Source of the DNA: Zygnema cylindricum
Taxonomy: Eukaryota > Streptophyta > Zygnematophyceae > Zygnematales > Zygnemataceae
Reading direction: 5' to 3'
NCBI GenBank assembly: GCA_037447655.1
Contig: JBBHKE010000098.1
Span: 1-64,000, forward strand
Length of the DNA: 64,000 nt
Positions 1 to 11,387 of the stretch are shown piece by piece. Every line of letters starts with the position of its first letter. Positions within the stretch are counted from its first letter, which is position 1. The position numbers and the translations under genes are program-made. The notes below the pieces were generated by a model. The model did not search any database. It was not told the DNA's origin and saw nothing but the letters and a program-made list of their open reading frames with translations.

Positions 1-1398
1 ATGTATGTTGACAATTTTATCTTCAATTTATTTTCTCACAAAAATCAACCTTATATCCATATGTTTGTCTGAAAATGGTGTTTTGGATTGGCTGCGATTG
101 CATTGCAGCTTGATTATCACAAAATATTTTTTTCCACTAACCTTTCATGAACCCAAGTTATCGTAACAAATATTTCACCCACATCAATTTTATGACGGCA
201 GAACAACAAGCCATGTACTCAACCTCTTTAGTTGACTGAGCAACCACCTTTTGTTGCTAGCTACTCCAATAGTAGGCACTTTTACCCACATGCAAAACAT
301 ATGTAGATGTGCATCGCCTCATAGGAACATCCTTATAACTGGCTTCACTTCAAGTGGTGATGTTACCGCTCTCCCCTCCCAAACAACTACAAATCTCTAA
401 TCAATTTCAAATATCTCATAATTCTCATTGCTGCCTCCCAATCACTCTTCTTAGGATCGTTCAGACTTCTAATCAAGACTCCAACTGTTGCCACTATGTC
501 TAGCTAGGAACAATTTTTAAAAATATATCAAGCTACCTATAACCTGCCAATATGGAATTTCCTTCTTAAATTTCTTCTCTTCTAATCCTTTCTCATTACA
601 AATGACTCTTATCTCTCCTTGTACACCCTCATTACTGACTTTCTTTAAGTCAATAAGAGTGGTACAATTGTTTCCTTTGTCCATCTGAAACTTCTCCAAT
701 ATATTTCCTATGGCTTTTTTTTGGGTTAATATTAAAACTTTCTTATATTTGTCTCTCTCCATTTGTATTCCTAAAGTATATTTTCCTTCTCCTATGTCCT
801 CAATATTAAATGTGATTCACTAATATCTTTTTAATTAATTTATTTTTTCAATTGACTTACTTAAAACAAATAAATCATCCACATATAGACAGATAAAAAT
901 GACTCAATCATCATCTTAAAACATATAGACAGAGTAGTCAAAACACTTTCTGACAAACCAAAGATGTGTTAGAAACTAATCGAACTTCTCACTCTATTGC
1001 CAAGGAGCTTGATTTAGTTTGCACAAAGACTTAATGAGTCTATATACCTTTCTTTCCTCCCCCTCTTTCATTAATCCCACCATTCGCCTCATAAAGATTT
1101 ATTTTTCCAATTCACCGTTGAGGAAAAATGTCTTGATGTCCATGCGATGAATTTTCATGTCTTCCACTACCACAAGACTGAAGAGATTTCTCACGGAGGG
1201 AAAACGTATATCTTGTGCAAATGTCTTCTTACAATCAATCCTCCTCTTCTGGGTGTATTCTTTTGCCACTAATCTGACTTTGTACCTTGCAATAGTATCA
1301 TCGGGACTGAGCTTTTCTTTTAACACCCACTTGCATCCAATAGGTTTCTTGTCCGGTGGGCAGTCCACTAACTCCCAGGTTTTAGCTTCCATAATCAT
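1..1398 (-). pseudogene. pol: copia RT and RNase H, broken (E1)
   Basis: The frame at 1099-1398 reads as the start of a copia-type reverse transcriptase: the TWELVD motif, then KWVLKEK, and then MDIKTFFLNGELE near the catalytic region. The second catalytic motif YVDDL is encoded at 871-885. The frame at 517-762 carries the RT end (LTQKKAIGN and IGSLIYF). RNase H follows at about 400-490 (KSDWEAA-like) and its last part, KHMDIRL-like, lies at 20-70. In a live element this enzyme copies the element RNA into cDNA inside the virus-like particle. Here it is split over several frames and is a pseudogene. Confidence 0.85.
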
Positions 1399-1926
1399 TT
1401 ATGACTTTGACCCCTTTGTCTTTTCTAGGCTGTTCACTGCCTCTAAATGAGTTTGTGGCTCACTAGGGTGTGACAATCTTGTTACCTTGTTGATGGCTTG
1501 TTTTCTTGCAGTATTTTGCACCTCTTTTATCCTCCTTCAAACTTTGAGGCTGGGATGGAGGGGAGTCCTGGTTTTTTCCAATCGTTATCACGTGCTCCTT
1601 TTTCTATTGATTCCAGTTCCACACTTTCTTCTTCCTTCTCTTCGGGATGAGCTATAAGTTTTGGATCCACAAGTAGCTCGCTATTAGTCTGATTTTTTTC
1701 TTGTTCTGCCGTGATTTGTTGAGCCACATTGTTGTGAGGAAGATCACGATCTAATTCACTTTCTGATTCAAATTTTATCCAGATTGTTCTATAATACTTA
1801 AATTGATCTACAGATTTTCCCTTCATCTATCTCCCCTAGATATTTAACCATTATGATGTTTTGTTTTCCTATATCATATCTCTTAACATCTTCATCATAC
1901 CCCTCTAAATATCTGAGTTTTTCTAG
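1399..1926 (-). pseudogene. pol: copia integrase C-terminus and linker, broken (E1)
   Basis: Minus-strand reading gives the post-catalytic integrase motif GYDEDVKRY at about 1865-1905, followed by the polar, glutamate-rich linker (1527-1826) that joins integrase to RT in copia polyproteins. The matching motif in E2 (GYDEDVKGY at about 4840-4875) shows the two are related. The sequence stops at 1926, where the E2 LTR begins. Confidence 0.75.
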
Positions 1927-2928
1927 TGCAATTATGTGTCATATATTGGACGACAAAATTTAGGAAACCTCTAGGTAGTTTTTAACTAATCCACTTTCAA
2001 CCACAACCACTGCTGCCTTGGCAAACAAATTGACAATTTGACTCACCCCTATGTAGTGTGGACTCCCTTGAGTCTATAGGAAGAAGAATCACTGTAAACG
2101 GCCAACTAGCCAATAAGATATGAGGTGGCAAAGATGCCAATTTATACAAACTCTCAAAGATAGAGGTGACTGTCTACAAAAATTGTTAAGTCCTAATTAT
2201 CTCTCACGATCCCTATCTTCTAAAATACAAACGAATCAAGTGACTGTATAGTACAGAAAAGTACTACTGTCGATGAACTTTCTGTACGGCTAGTGCACGA
2301 CAAGGCCATTAAGTGGACGCGTGTCCACATTTTACTTGTCCGTATGTTCCTCATAATTCTCGCGGCTAAATGTTATCTCTCCACGTGGCGCCAGGTCATG
2401 CCACGTCACAAAACGCCAAAGTGACCATTCTAGGATCTTGGCGGTGATATGCGCCGTCGGATAAAAACCGAAATTCAATGTCAACAGTAGAAAAAAATGT
2501 CCCATTCATTTATTTCGTGCGTAATCATGTTCGCACAGTATATTTAACTAGTTCTATTTTCTTTCATTCGTAATTCCGTTAAATGAATCAAAGATCAAAG
2601 CACATTTTAAATAATTGTCAAACACTATGTATCTTAACGAAATTTTACGACACACTGGTTAGAGCTGACGTCTACGCCTCGCTTTGCCGGTCGGAGGTTT
2701 GATTCCTGCCAGACTCAACCTTTTGTTGAGAGTGATTTATGTCACTCCTTAATCTTGCCTATAGGGCTGAAGCACCTATGGCTCCACCACTCTCTCTCTC
2801 CTTTAGTGACTACAACAAGTGTGGGGGATAGAGAAAACAGGTTGGGCAGACTGCCTCCGCTATTATTTTATTTTCCTGCTAAGTTATTGAGACCTAGAAA
2901 ATACTCCATAAATCTAGTGATTTCAACA
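1927..2928 (-). repeat. E2 3' LTR (left)
   Basis: 1002 bp. On the minus strand it begins TGTTGAAATCACTAG and ends in TTGCA. It aligns along its length with 7168-8139: both share the segments around 1965-1985/7205-7225, 2070-2130/7310-7370 and 2780-2930/7985-8139. A tRNA-like unit at about 2650-2720 is absent from the partner LTR. Confidence 0.85.
2650..2720 (+). other. tRNA-like segment with A and B boxes, possible SINE head
   Basis: The segment has TGGTTAGAGCTG at 2656-2667, resembling an RNA polymerase III A box, and GGTTTGATTCC at 2696-2706, one base from the B-box consensus, at tRNA-like spacing. It is missing from the other E2 LTR, so it looks inserted. A full cloverleaf is not evident, so it may be a tRNA-derived SINE fragment rather than a tRNA gene. 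Confidence 0.4.
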
Positions 2929-2984
2929 ATCCGCTTATTTTTAAGTCTAATTTCAACATCTCTTTTAACCGTCATTTTTCCCTA

Positions 2985-3200
2985 CAATATTTTAACTTGG
3001 GGAGAGGGCACAGGTTTTGTCTTCATGTCAGCCACCATTTCTTCATCGAATTTATACTCAAGATTCACAATTTAATTTTCAACCTTTTATCTCACGAAGC
3101 TGAATCTTATGTCCATATACTTAGCTTTGAAATGGGCGGTCTTAATATCCATCTGATGTATTTCCATGTGTTCAGCAGCTGCTAGAAAGAGAAGAATCCT
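2985..3200 (-). pseudogene. pol: copia RT joined to RNase H tail by a deletion (E2)
   Basis: Minus-strand reading from 3195 gives RILLFLAAAEHMEIHQMD then IKTAHF, the first catalytic region of copia RT, and runs directly into KYMDIRFSFVR, the end of copia RNase H, followed by EEMVADMKTKP. The RT palm with its YVDD motif, and most of RNase H, are therefore deleted. The RT frame continues on the far side of the solo LTR (from 4065), which shows that the solo LTR is an insertion. Confidence 0.8.
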
Positions 3201-4064
3201 TGTTGTTTTTAATAAAGCTTTAGTCCTCTCTATGCCTCAACTGTGAGGGAGAGAGAGCTGTTCAGGACTTAAGTTATTTTTGGTTGAGTTCGGTTCAGTA
3301 CTTACCAAAATTAGTGTGACAGTGATGTTGGGAGTTCACGGTTCATTCACACTTGAGACACGCATCGTCACTTGAGAGAAATGCGTGAGTATGTCTTCCG
3401 TGGACGTACGGAAATTCGGCAGGACCACGGGAATTCGTGAAGTCAATTCTACGGTCCCAAATCCTCTAATCGGACGGTTGAGAGCCGCCGCCAACACATA
3501 TTGACGAGGCATGACTAGATCACTATCGGCGAGACTATATCACTATCACTTTACGTTGTCTGAACTTCGGTGTAAATATTTGGTAGAACATAATTTTGTA
3601 TGTAGAGAATTAGTTGTTTAGTGTTGAGAATGTGGTTTATGACATACCTTCAGTACACAGGTATACTCACAGTATTTGTTGTGTTAGAATGTTAGATGTA
3701 CGGCTCGAATGCCTCCGTACAGCTTAGTGTAGTTTCGTTGTATAGAAGTAGGACTTAGTGAATTTGATTCATTAGGAACAAATGATATGAAAACTGTACA
3801 CTTAGTTTTATGTAATTTCATTTCTGCATATCTCACAGATCTGTTTGCGGAATTCATTGACATAATGTGTGTGTGTTCCTTTGTATGTTATCTACGTTGT
3901 GGTATATTTTCAGGACCATTGGGGCGTTTTTTTGAAAGTTATAGTCTGTCAAAGTTTCTGTTCAGCCATCGGTATTTGTGGAAGCTTCCTCTTTTGATTT
4001 GTTATACGATGACTACTGCTGCATCTTCTTCATCTTCAGTGCAAGCAATTGTCTAAGAACAACA
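3201..4064 (+). mobile_element. solo LTR of a D-like copia, inserted in E2 RT
   Basis: 864 bp from TGTTGTTTTTAATAAAGC to GAACAACA, flanked by the 5-bp duplication ATCCT at 3196-3200 and 4065-4069. The RT reading frame of E2 is continuous when it is removed. The start matches the LTR start of element D. Near its 3' end, at 4009, it carries an ATG followed by a short frame (TTAASSSSS) that resembles the gag N-termini encoded at the LTR ends of A, D and I. It is what remains after LTR-LTR recombination of a full element. Confidence 0.88.
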
Positions 4065-4560
4065 ATCCTTACTGATGGGAACAAAACAACTGGAGCAAAA
4101 GTCTCCTCATTGTAAATCCCCTCCTTTTGGGTGAACCCCTTTAATACCAAACGACCCTTATATCTCTCGATGGTATTATATAGGTTCAAATTCTGGTTAA
4201 ATACCCATTTATAGCCAATAAGTTTTATGTCCGAACGGCACTCCGCAAGGTCCCAAGTATTTGTTTCCATGATAGAGGCCATTTCATCATTAATGGCTCT
4301 AATCCATTTGTCTTTCTCTAGACTGTTCAGTTCTTCCGCGTACAACTGAGGCTCATTAGGGTGAGATAGCTTAGTTACCTTATTGGTGGCATGTTCAGTA
4401 CTTTCACGTATAACTGAGGCTCATTAGGGTGAGATATCTTAGTTACCTTATTGGCGACATGTTTTTCCTGTATCCTTTTGTTGCCCCTTACTCCCTCAAA
4501 CTCTGAAGCTGGAATAGAGTGAAGTCTTCAAATTCTCCTTATAGTATCATCGACTCCCCT
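4065..4560 (-). pseudogene. pol: copia RT N-terminal part (E2)
   Basis: The frame 4345 to 4070 reads as the beginning of copia RT: WIRAINDEMASI, TNTWDLAECR, GYKWVFNQN, LVLKGFTQKEG, then ETFAPVVLFPSVRI before the solo LTR breaks it. Upstream, at 4324-4459, a 68-bp tandem duplication repeats the segment that includes LTKLSHPNEP-like coding sequence. Copia RT normally runs on for about 250 residues; only the start is left here. Confidence 0.82.
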
Positions 4561-5838
4561 ATCTATGGAAGTCGGTTACGGTTCCTCGTATTCTGTCTCC
4601 TCAAAGTCCATAGGAATATGTGAGGTTTTTGGTAGATCTCTTGTATTTTTGATCTCCTTGAAATCTGCAATCACTATTTCACTCATGTCCCTTTGGGGAA
4701 AAACAAAGTTCTTTTCACTTTTGGACTCAAACCAGATTCTTTATTTTCTTGATATATTTGAAGGAGTCAAATAACTTCTCTTCATCCATGACAACTAGGT
4801 GTTTGACCATAATGATATCTTGCTTTGATAAGTCATAGACTATATATCCCTTGACATCCTCATCATATCCTACAAAGAATCGCGGTTTGCCCTTATCATC
4901 TAGCTTCCTATTTTTTGTTATTCGTATCAAGACTGTAAACTTGGCTACTAAATACTTTAAGGTGAGAGATATGTGGTTTTCTTCCAACCTATCTCTCCTA
5001 AGGTGTCATTCTTTTTACGGCTGAGGTAAAGACTCTATTATAATATGGTTGGCACACTTCATGGCATATGCCCAAAATCTCTATTTTATTTTCTAGTCAG
5101 CCAACATACTACATACACTATCTCCTATTAATCGGTTTAACCTTTCAGCTACCCTTTTTTGTTTCGTGTTATATGGTACAGTTTTTTGGTGCTGAACTCC
5201 CTCATCTCTCACGTATTCCTAAAACTGGTTAGAGGTATATTCTCCTCATTATCACTCCTTATTCTCTTAATAGGGGTTCCATGCAACTTCTCACTCCAGG
5301 CTTTATATTCTTTGAAGTAAGTTGGTGTTTCAGACTTTGTTTGTAGGAAGTAGACATTAGAGTACTTATAACTGTCATCGGTTATTAACAACATAAACCT
5401 CTTCCCTCCCACCCAAGGTACTCTTGCAAGTCCCCAGATATCTGTGTGGACTAGATCTAAAACTTTTTCCCTCCTATTTTTGGCTGCTTTGGGAAAGGAA
5501 AGTGTGTGAGCCTTAACTTGAGCACAGCCACTTCAATCATCCACCATTTAATTGTCACCAAACTGAATGCCTTCTACTACAACAAGCTTCTTCATTTCCC
5601 TCAACCTATCAAAATGCACATGCCCCCACCGCTTAAGCCAAATCATCAACTTTCGAACACCAACATAATAAGCATTCTTCTATTCATTACTCAGTTTAAG
5701 CCTAAACATTCCTTCGCTACCATTATTTGCCGTGAAGTACACTTCATCCCTATACTTAGCTGTAAAGACTCCCTTTTTAGTGAAGGTATCAAACTCATTT
5801 TCATCTAAAGAAGACGTAGAGTCAAGATTTTTACTCAG
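4561..5838 (-). pseudogene. pol: copia integrase and pre-integrase region (E2)
   Basis: Read from 5838 leftwards: the zinc-binding pre-integrase segment (GHVHFDRLREMKKL, near 5590-5640), part of the catalytic core (5209-5412, with LLITDDSYKYSNVYFLQ and IRSDNEEN, which contains the second catalytic aspartate), then the C-terminal segment at 4727-4987 with FVGYDEDVKGYIVYD. Integrase would insert the cDNA into the genome. Stops separate these pieces, and the glycine pair normally after SDN is changed to EE. Confidence 0.82.
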
Positions 5839-6519
5839 CTAAGGAATGTAGAGTACATCAAAGAAAATAAGTATAGAAGTCTTAACCTCCACTAAGACTT
5901 TTAGATCTACTAACCCCACTTGATTTTTAGTAACCACTATCCCATCCCAATATTCTATATCTACAGTAGGGATTTTTCTTAGCATAGTGAAGAGTTGTTT
6001 ATCGCGACACATATGCATAGATGCAGCTGGGTCGATTATCCATCCTTCCAGTGGGGCTTCCCAAATTGCTCCGAGAGCACACTTCTGTCTTTGAGGGATC
6101 TCCTTCTCTTTTAGACTGTCGTCAAGAAATTCCTCATCCTTCTCCTCAGAGGACTCATCCTTTTCGGTCTCCTCTTTCACTCGTGTGCCCACAAGAGGCT
6201 TCTTATACCCTTTTGGTGTACCCCCTCCACGTTTCTCTCGAAGCCTCAGATCTAACAGTTTGGTACAATCTGCTATGAAGTGTCCCGCCTTTTTGCAAAA
6301 ATGACAAAGACCATTTGTGGGCCTCAATCCTCCAAACTGATCTCTTCCTCCTTTGAAGTTGTTGTACGCTTTCCTCGAATCCTTCCTCCACTGGTCCTTT
6401 CGAAAAGCTAGAGCTTGAATGCTCTTTCCTCCTCTTCTAATCTCGATAGTGTTCTCTTGCACAATTTTCATCCGTACCACTATTTTCCACTTCCAAGTGT
6501 TGTCGTCCATTTCTTCCAC
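5839..6519 (-). pseudogene. gag-pol: copia nucleocapsid zinc knuckle and protease (E2)
   Basis: A 226-residue open stretch. It carries an intact CCHC zinc knuckle, CHFCKKAGHFIADC (spacing C-2-C-4-H-4-C), an acidic lysine/glutamate-rich spacer and then the protease region. The protease active-site motif, normally DTGAS or DSGAS in copia, reads DPAAS (WIIDPAASMHMC), so the catalytic glycine is lost and the enzyme would be inactive. The frame is followed on its left by pre-integrase sequence. Confidence 0.85.
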
Positions 6520-6522
6520 TAG

Positions 6523-7187
6523 TTACATTATGTTCTCATACTCTTTAGGCAAATTCATGGCGAGGGTGTTGACTTTCATCTTCATTTTACCTGTCCACCT
6601 GACACTCTCCATCTCCATATACAAACAAAAGAGATCATTACAATAGTCTAACATATTTTCCCCTCTGTAAATGTAATACCCTAGCTTTTGTTCGGCAAGC
6701 TGGAGCTCTTGAAATGTACTAGCTCTATAGATATCCAGTAAAGTCTCCCACAACTCCTCGGCCTTGAGAATGTGAAAATATGAGATTGCTAGAGCTTGAA
6801 TAAGGTGTCGCAGAATGACATGCTTGGCAGCCATGTTTGTGTATTCCCATGTTTGAATATCGTTTTCCTCGCTCTTCACTACCCTGCTTCGGGCTCCTTG
6901 GCGAAAGGAGTAAGAGGTGTCTCCTTCCCTTTTCCTTTTCAAAACACATTGTTGTCCGAAATGTCTTCCTCCTCCGTTGGAGCAAATGCTGCAGCAATAA
7001 ATCTAACTCCAAAAAACCCTGGTAGGATTCCATGAGGTGGACATTTCACTTGTCCTCTAACAATACCCTAGTAGCTTTTTTCAGAAAAAGCCCCTGTCAT
7101 CATTGCTTCCCAATAAATGAATCCAGATCCGTTGAAGATTGGCACCCTAAATGGTGGGCCAATAACCTGCAATTTTGTGTCCCTCAT
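6523..7187 (-). pseudogene. gag: copia gag starting inside the LTR (E2)
   Basis: Gag forms the particle. The likely start is the ATG whose complement ends at 7187, 20 bp inside the 5' LTR: the frame reads MRDTKL, then QVIGPP across the primer-binding site, then VPIFNGSGFIYWEAMM, a typical copia gag start. A stop follows near 7070, and the frame is picked up in others, with the gag domain clear at 6523-6942 (ELWETLLDIYRASTFQELQL and NDLFCLYMEM). Frameshifts and stops make it a pseudogene. Confidence 0.8.
7153..7167 (-). promoter_or_regulatory. primer-binding site, initiator tRNA-Met anticodon arm (E2)
   Basis: Minus strand GGTTATTGGCCCACC directly follows the LTR end TTGCA. It differs by one base from the exact complement of the plant initiator tRNA-Met anticodon stem and loop. 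This is the half-tRNA primer type known from Drosophila copia. It lies inside the gag frame. Confidence 0.75.
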
Positions 7188-8139
7188 CGGATTAAAGAAG
7201 TTAGGAAGCCTCTAGGTAGTTTTTGACTAACCCCCTTTCTTCTAGGATCAATGCTTTCCAAGAAGACAAACAAACAATCTATCTACACCATTGTGCATTT
7301 TAGACTCCATTGAGTCCACAGAAAGAATAATCACAAAAAACACCAAACCATGCAATTAGTTATGAAGTGGCAAAAATGCCAATATTTATACAAGCTCACT
7401 TGGAGAGAGGTTGTTACCTCCTCAATCCTCTAAGTCCTAAACCCCTCTCACAACCCCTATTTTCTGTTGTACGAACCAAGCAAAAGATTGTATAGTACAG
7501 AAAGGTACTCTGGCCGATGTCTTTTGTGTACGGCCAGTGTAAGACAAGGTCATGGAGTGTATGTCTTTCTCCTTCGTATTTGTCCTCATGCTCCTCCGAT
7601 TTCCCTCTTCTCAATAATATCTTCCCACGTGGCGCCAAGTCATGTTACGCCAGAAAATCGCCAAAGCGGTTATACCAAGATCTCGACGTTGGCGCGTGTC
7701 GTCGGATCCAAACCGGCTTTTAATAATAGCTGTTAAAATTAGTCGACTGTATGTATATAGAAATATTCTAACTGTTTCTATGTCATAGTTCCTACCAATT
7801 CGTTAATAGGCTTAATCTAATAATATAAGTTCAAATAATTATCACACCCTATGTATCGTAGAACTAGTCCTAGACTAAAGACAACGCTACTAGCTACTGG
7901 CTACTGACTATAGGGACCAGGATCAAAAACTTGGTCCGTCATTCTTTTTACTAAGAACTAGTTAGTCTTCTGCTTCTGGTTGCGGAGGCTGCCATGGCTC
8001 CACCTCCCTCTCTTTCCTTTAGTGACTACAGCAAGTATGTTGGCTAGAGGGAGGAGGTAGAAGTAGGCTCCCTACGCTTTCTTTTTTTCTTTTAATTTGT
8101 TAAGATCTAAAATGCCTCTTAAATCTAGTGATTTCAATA
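7168..8139 (-). repeat. E2 5' LTR (right)
   Basis: 972 bp, homologous to 1927-2928. On the minus strand it ends TTGCA directly before the primer-binding site. Its outer end (8130-8139) reads TTTCAATA on the plus strand, where the partner has TTTCAACA. Confidence 0.85.
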
Positions 8140-9009
8140 GTCCCATATTCTCGGTTGTGTTAGCCAACTCCTCTGCAAGCTAAGGAATTGGGGGAGGGGA
8201 TTATTTGGTTCATGTCACGTAAAGGTAAAATTCTTTTCCTATTCTTTTTCTCATTCACATAGGTCACTTCTCATGATCTATATAATTTTTGTCTTTTCAT
8301 GTGATTTTGTTGAATTTCACATCTGTATATTTTTTTGACAATGACTATGCTGGTTATGATGTATGATTTGCATTGCTTGCCTCTTATTCACGACAAATGT
8401 CATGCCGCATTATATCAGTTAGTCGCACGCATAATTTTTTGGCACGCACGATATTATGCACGCACGCACGATTTTAGCACGCACGCATGATTTTTGTTCG
8501 CACATGTGGTTTTGGATCTTACACACAAATTTCCTATGGTCCCTTGTTTCAAATCATTGGTTCATTTATTTGTGACGTGTACGTGATTGGCTTACGCGTC
8601 TAGTGGAATGAATACTAATTTAGTGCATTTTGTTTCATTTGCTGCGTAGGTACACAATTTAAATCGCGTACCGGATATCGTTTAGAGGTCATACAAAGAG
8701 AGATTGACGAACCTCAGCGATATTTCATTTGTTTTTTTGTTTTTGCTTGTACTTTCACTTTGGTTGGACTTTCGCAACCTACAAATCGCATGTTTGGGGA
8801 GCGTTTTGCCGCGCTTTGAATTTGGTTATGTATTGAAGTCGTGAACTTATGTAGGTTCGCTCACACACGTAGTTAGGGAGGGATTTTACCTTTGGACAAT
8901 GGATTTTTTGGAAGATGATTTGGTTTAACTTCACGTCTTTATATATTCTTGAGAATGACTTTGCTGGTTATGCTGCATTATTTTCCTTGCTTGCCTCTCA
9001 TGCACGACA
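8140..9009 (+). mobile_element. G-family element G0, 3' end (internal tail, B1, short A2, B2)
   Basis: 8140-8189 matches the internal end of G3 (60730-60774). A polypurine tract GGGGGAGGGGA lies at 8190-8200. B1 runs 8201-8395 and ends in GACA, two bases (AA) follow, and A2 starts at 8398 with TGTCATGCCGC. A2 is shortened and lacks the later part of the A repeat. B2 begins near 8920 and ends CATGCACGACA at 9009. The right flank is the integrase coding sequence of copia F. This second B1-A2-B2 block shows that the layout of G3 is not an accident. Confidence 0.75.
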
Positions 9010-10310
9010 AAGACTCATTACGGTCGAAAGCCTGCCTCACATCACCTTCGTATTTGGGGATGCCTCACATCACCTTTGTATTTGGGGATGCCTCACATCA
9101 CCTTCGTATTTGGGGATGTCGGGCTACAGTTTACATCGAGTCGGTGAATCAAAGAGGTAAATTTTCTTCTCGTAGTTGGTTTGAAATATTTGTCGATTAT
9201 AGCTCCAAAGGGAGTCTATATCGTGTGTATGATCTGATCTGCCACATGGTGTAAGAGAGTCAAAAAGTCAATTTTCATGAGGATCTCAAAAGGGCAACAT
9301 CTCAATCGGAGAAAATACTATCAAATCATAATTTTCTCGAAGAAAGGGTTTTTCACATCTTGATGATTCGAATTTTTAAAATGAGGTGGATCGAATCGTC
9401 AAAGTTAAGAGGGGGAAAGCTAATTCCAAAATTCATCCGGAATTAATTAATTTTGACAAGATCAGAAATGACAAATCTCAAATGTCTTTGGACATTCATT
9501 GATCTAAAAGCTATAATTCTCCGAGCGTTTCCTTCGACAAAGAGGAAACCGAATTTGAAAAATCTGCAAATGAAAAAAATAATGAAATTCTATTGAGAGG
9601 GAGTAAATGTGAGACAAAGTGGAAGAAACCAGATTGTTTGTCTTTTGATCGCAAAGGAGAAAATGTCAAAAATTTGCATTAATTTTTTTCGGCCGCTTCG
9701 GAGGAATCTTTTTTCTTGTAGCAATCATTGAGTGAGAACATGCCCGACGATCACCAATCACACGCCGAGGCACAAGGATCAACGGATTGGGAGGATAAGT
9801 GGAAACTGGCATGGGAGAGAGAATTAGATTCAATTATCGATAACAAAACTTTTGAGGAGGTGAGTCTTTCGGAGGAAAATAAAGCTATTGATGCAAAATG
9901 GATATTTAAAAAAATAACGGATGCTACGAGGGAGATAATAAAATGTAAGGCTAGATTGGTGTGTAAAGGTTTCTAACAAGTAAAGGGGGTTGATTATTCG
10001 GAAATATATGCACCGGTTGTGAAATTCGATTCCTTGATAATGTTAATTGCGATTCCGGCGCGGAAAATAAGCATATATATCAGATGGATATTTAGACGGC
10101 CTTTTTAAATAAAGAGTTAGAGGAAGAGGTGTACATGAACATGTCCGAAGGTGTGCTTTCGAAGGGAGAAAAAGTATGGCATCTGCAAAAATCCTTTTAC
10201 CAATTGAAACAGGCGCCCAAACGCTGGTACATTCGGTTTCATAAGGTACTTATTGACTTTGGCGTAACATTAATTAGTTTGTAACCGTGTGATTTTGCTT
10301 GGCGTTGCAT
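9010..10310 (+). pseudogene. pol: copia integrase end to RT fragment F
   Basis: The plus-strand reading begins in the integrase C-terminal motif (GRKP, then HHLRIWGC), continues with WFEIFVDYSS, a linker, and the RT start at 9728-9976 (WKLAWERELDSIIDNKTFEE, KWIFKK, CKARLVCKGF). A stop follows, then DYSEIYAPVVKFDSL and, in broken frames, NKELEEEVYMNMSEG and QLKQAPKRWY to about 10260. The upstream part was separated by G0. The element was probably a copia of a different family from A to E. Triplication at 9034-9117 adds a frameshift. Confidence 0.85.
9034..9117 (+). repeat. 28-bp unit in three tandem copies
   Basis: Units 9034-9061, 9062-9089 and 9090-9117 differ at one position. Each encodes the HLRIWGC-like integrase segment. 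The length is not a multiple of three, so the expansion breaks the frame. Confidence 0.95.
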
Positions 10311-11055
10311 GTTATTTTAAATATAGTTTGGTTTGGTTTTGAGTGCCTAGTACTTAAGTTCTTTAGATTAGTATGGCGGTCTTATGTTTTTGTGTAGTAC
10401 CGCGTACAATTCGTTGTTTCGCAGGTACTTCGATTTAATTAGTTCGCGAGCGTACTTTTGTACGACGTGCGATCGTATAGTACTTTGTTTGTTTGGAATT
10501 TGAGTATTTAGAACTTCATCGTTTTCGGACAAGTCTATTTTGTCAGAGGGGAAAACTTCCGGTGAAATATACTTATCTTTTACTGGAGTGCTCTCTTCTT
10601 GCTATCTTTACTTCCGCATTTTATTATGTCTTTCTTCTATCATATTGTGAATCGGTCCTTACAAATTTACTATCAAGGAGTTGTCATTGTTCTCCATTTT
10701 CCTCTTTACTTTCCTCTACAATTATTTTGGGTATGATTGCTAAAAAGGTTTTTGATCGCATTCTCTTTTGATGTTTTCAACTGCAAAAAGTTAGAAATCA
10801 ACACAAAAGATAAACTTAAAATAAACAAATTGATCAAACAAAATAGAATAAAAAACGTTCATTTTTCCTTCTAACATACGTAACTAACAAGAACGAAAAC
10901 ATTTACCTTTTTTTTTAATTTGTTTCTGTCTTTACAGATGAAAAAGGAGAGAAACTTCAATGGATAAATCTCGGTGAGAAGGATCAGGATCCTTGGAGGA
11001 AAGGGAATGAAAAGAGAGAGAGAGAAGAGAGGAGAGAAAAAACTAAGAGAAAAAA

Positions 11056-11352
11056 TAACCAAAAAACATAAAAAAACAAGTTGAATATTAATAAAAAAAA
11101 ATATTCTAACTCCCAAACAAGATGAAGTAGTATCGGCCGTTCAAAAAGTAAGTTGCGACGAGAAAATCAAATTTCTTACGGACGCGAAATCGAATCGTTC
11201 TCCTTTAACCGAAACACCGTCAAAAACAACAGATGCCCAATTCTCCAAAATTGATCCAGCAGAAAGCCTACTCAACCATACACGGTAAAAAATGATGTAG
11301 ATTGAAACTAAAGTACTGAAGACGAAACAACACCACCAAAGATTTTGTACGT

Positions 11353-11387
<35 letters not shown>

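Larger units (their letters stand above)
1..1926 (-). mobile_element. Ty1/copia remnant E1 (3' part of pol)
   Basis: This is the downstream half of a minus-strand copia element. Read on the minus strand from 1926 to 1 it gives, in copia order, the end of integrase, the acidic integrase-RT linker, RT and RNase H. It is cut at 1926 by the outer end of the left LTR of E2 and at 1 by the window edge, so neither of its own LTRs is seen. Stops and frameshifts break every domain. The part upstream of 1926 is not found on the other side of E2, where G0 sequence begins instead. Confidence 0.85.
1927..8139 (-). mobile_element. Ty1/copia element E2, two LTRs, degenerate
   Basis: The element reads from right to left: 5' LTR 7168-8139, primer-binding site, gag, zinc knuckle, protease, integrase, RT, RNase H tail, polypurine region, 3' LTR 1927-2928. 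A solo LTR sits in RT at 3201-4064. Between the RT motif DIKTAHF and the RNase H motif KYMDIRF (junction near 3118) about 1 kb of pol is missing. The outer flanks do not match (TCTAG on the left, GTCCC on the right), and the left flank is copia E1 while the right flank is G0, so this copy is probably a recombinant. The two LTRs are clearly homologous but much diverged, so the copy is old. Confidence 0.88.

Noticed and set aside
1157-1450. Plus-strand frames over E1 and E2 pol (e.g. 1157-1450, 5506-5808, 6021-6278)
   Set aside because: Antisense shadows of minus-strand copia coding sequence with no domain of their own.
2650-2720. Functional tRNA gene
   Set aside because: Only A- and B-box-like motifs are present; acceptor and anticodon stems do not pair convincingly.
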